From positions 1,054,001 to 1,118,000 of the forward strand of contig CANUEZ040000191.1 in the NCBI GenBank assembly GCA_948099385.1: a stretch of 64,000 nt of DNA. Direction: 5' to 3'. Of the stretch, positions 62,724-64,000 are shown piece after piece. A program made the translations under genes and the position numbers. The stretch comes from Fasciola hepatica. Its lineage: Eukaryota > Platyhelminthes > Trematoda > Plagiorchiida > Fasciolidae. Each line of letters starts with the position of its first letter. Positions within the stretch are counted from its first letter, which is position 1. The notes below the pieces were generated by a model. It searched no databases and was not told the origin of the DNA. It was given only the letters and a program-made list of their open reading frames with translations.

Positions 62724-63991
62724 TTATGGGCCTTAGTAAAACCAAGGCATTCCCTTATGAACAATCCACACAGATTTCTCATACATAGCAAAAGACCAGT
62801 AGAACAGTAGATTTGTATAATATGATTCTCCATGCAGCTTGACCACGGAACTGACCATTGAAAATTATGGAAGCACTGTACAGCTGTTTGATCCGCTAAG
62901 GGAATCATGAGCATTGCACATGGACAGAGCCCACACGGGGACACGAACAAGGGTTGGGGTGAACGAATGTCAGTCGAACACCCAAACCACAAGGCTATCC
63001 GATATGGGTCTCAACGCTTTGTTCAACATATACAATACATGATAAAGCACAATCCCCAAATTGGCTTCGGCTTTCGCTTTGGCTTTGAACGGTAACAACC
63101 AAATTCTCGCACACCGATCCAATCCTATGTTCCATCACTTCTCTATTTATGGGCCTAAAAAAACCAAGGCATTACCTTATGAACAATCCACACAGATCGC
63201 TCATACAATGCAATAGAGCAGTAGCAGAGTAGATTTGTATAATATGATTCTCCCTGAAGCTTGAACACTGAACTGACCATTGAAAATGATGGAAGCACTG
63301 TACAGCTGTTTGATCCGCTAAGGGAATCATGAGCATTGCACATGGACAGAGCCCACACGGGGACACGAACAAGGGTTGGGGTGCACGAATGTCAGTCGAA
63401 CACCCAAACCACAAGGCTATCCGATATGGGTCTCAACGCTTTTTTCAACATATACACTACATGATATAGCACAATCCCCGAATTGGCTTCGAATTTCGCT
63501 TTCGCTTTGAACGGTAACAACCAAATTCTCGCACACCGATCCAATCCCATGTTCCATCACTTCTCTATTTATGGGCCTAAAAAAAACCAAGGCATTCACC
63601 TATGTAATAACCACACAGATTACTCATACATTGCAAAAGACCAGTTGCAGAATAGATTTGTATAATATGATTCTCCATGCAGCTTGACCACGGAACTGAC
63701 CATTGAAAATTATGGAAGCACTGTACAGCTGTTTGATCCGCTAAGGGAATCATGAGCATTGCACATGGACAGAGCCCACACGGGGACACGAACAAGGGTT
63801 GGGGTGAACGAATGTCAGTCGAACACCCAAACCACAAGGCTATCCGATATGGGTCTCAACGCTTTGTTCAACATATACAATACATGATATAGCACAATCC
63901 CCAAATTGGCTTCGGCTTTCGCTTTCGCTTTGAACGGTAACAACCAAATTCTCGCACACCGATCAAATCCTATGTTCCATCACTTCTCTAT
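62724..63991 (+). repeat. Family 2 trimer D-B'-F, copy 2
   Basis: 1,268 bp, same order and length as copy 1, with the array continuing past the window edge. F at 63569 differs from its partner at 62301 by small changes such as TGTAATAACC. Confidence 0.88.
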
Positions 63992-64000
63992 TTATGGGCC

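Larger units (their letters stand above)
1..64000 (+). repeat. Satellite DNA array, 423-bp monomer, 151 complete units
   Basis: The sequence repeats head to tail with one orientation throughout. The anchor TTATGGGCC occurs at 141, 564, 987, 1410 and so on to 63992, and every step I followed is 421-425 bp. The span 141-63992 is 63,851 bp, which equals 151 x 423 minus 22. The 22 bases are accounted for by twenty-one 7-A linkers (-1 each), deletions at 12827 and 46658 (-1 each) and 40317 (-2), and insertions at 25089 (+2) and 25937 (+1). Monomers differ at scattered diagnostic sites and share long identical stretches between them. No foreign insertion, inversion or unique DNA is visible, so no stretch holds a gene. 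The tandem structure is seen directly; a eukaryotic centromeric or other heterochromatic location is inferred. The family is not one I recognise. Confidence 0.98.
61033..64000 (+). repeat. Family 2 block IV, trimeric
   Basis: Map: 61033:J, 61456:D, 61879:B', 62301:F, 62724:D, 63147:B', 63569:F, then 9 bases of the next monomer at 63992. The step 61456 to 62724 to 63992 is 1,268 bp each time, so the local unit is D-B'-F. The G monomer of the usual tetramer is missing. The window ends inside the array, so its true right boundary is not seen. Confidence 0.9.

Noticed and set aside
137..63837. Minus-strand open frames of 60-90 codons in almost every monomer, rich in Cys and beginning MWFG.
   Set aside because: Their similarity is explained by the repeat itself. 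Type differences change residues freely, E monomers lack the frame, and overlapping frames are equally open.
1..64000. Possible CRISPR array or bacterial repeat region.
   Set aside because: There are no short repeats separated by unique spacers; the whole 423-bp unit repeats with no spacer.
1..64000. Ribosomal spacer subrepeats or tandem RNA genes.
   Set aside because: No rRNA, 5S or tRNA-like segment is recognisable in the monomer, and no coding rDNA interrupts 151 units.
1..64000. Assignment to a named satellite family or species.
   Set aside because: I do not recognise the 423-bp monomer; naming it would need a database search (for example against plant and animal satellite collections).

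Overview
The whole 64 kb window is one uninterrupted head-to-tail satellite array, read on the + strand. I find no protein gene, RNA gene, transposon, CRISPR array or unique-sequence island. The anchor TTATGGGCC recurs from 141 to 63992 and bounds exactly 151 complete monomers, with 140 bases of a partial unit at the left edge and 9 at the right. The basic period is 423 bp. Twenty-one monomers are 422 bp because their A-tract linker has 7 instead of 8 bases, and five more have other small indels. This organisation is typical of eukaryotic centromeric, pericentromeric, subtelomeric or B-chromosome satellite DNA. I do not recognise the monomer, so I cannot name the species or the chromosome location.

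The monomers fall into recognisable types. I use these labels throughout. A: CATTCCCTTATG, GATTGCTC, CCACCG. B: CATTACC, GATTGCTC, CCCTGAAGC, GAACACTG. B': like B, with a 7-A linker and GATCGCTC. C: GATTCCTC, usually CCACGG and TCGTACACCC. D: GATTTCTC, AGTAGAACAG, CCACGG. E: CTTAAGAACAATTC, TAATGCGATTCTAC, GGAAATGACC. F: CTATGTAAAAACC, GATTACTC, AGTTGCAG. G: CTATGTAAAAACC, AGTGGCACTG. H: CTATGTAAAATCC, mostly AGTAGCACAG. I: CCCAGGCATTACC, CAGCTTTTTG. J: CCCCTAGGTAAAATCC. A* is an A relative with GGATAGAG and GTCTGCACGC. 'Omega' is a variant 3' monomer end (GGTTTGGGATG, GTTAGTCGAATACCC, ATGATGTAGC) that almost always precedes E. A slash marks a mosaic of two types.

The types are arranged in higher-order repeats of two families. 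Family 1 units begin with A and end with E; the fullest is A-B-C-B-A/C-I-H-H-E (nine monomers, about 3.8 kb), and 2-, 3-, 7- and 10-monomer versions also occur. Family 2 is built on D-B'-G-F (four monomers, about 1.69 kb), with an optional Omega-E insertion after D and a three-monomer derivative D-B'-F. The families alternate in eight blocks. Family 1: 1-6485, 13672-20860, 32282-38625, 50463-61032. Family 2: 6486-13671, 20861-32281, 38626-50462, 61033-64000. Three of the four family 1 to family 2 switches fall on a J monomer.

The array carries clear traces of unequal crossover and short-tract gene conversion: tandem duplications of 1, 2 and 8 monomers, fused monomers, and tracts of tens of bases transplanted between types. 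The most suggestive functional signal is a 17-bp motif present 12 times. It matches 8 of the 9 essential bases of the mammalian CENP-B box with exact spacing, and 11 of the 12 copies lie at the end of B-type monomers. Open frames of 60-139 codons occur on both strands but are best explained as by-products of a 423 bp (3 x 141) period.
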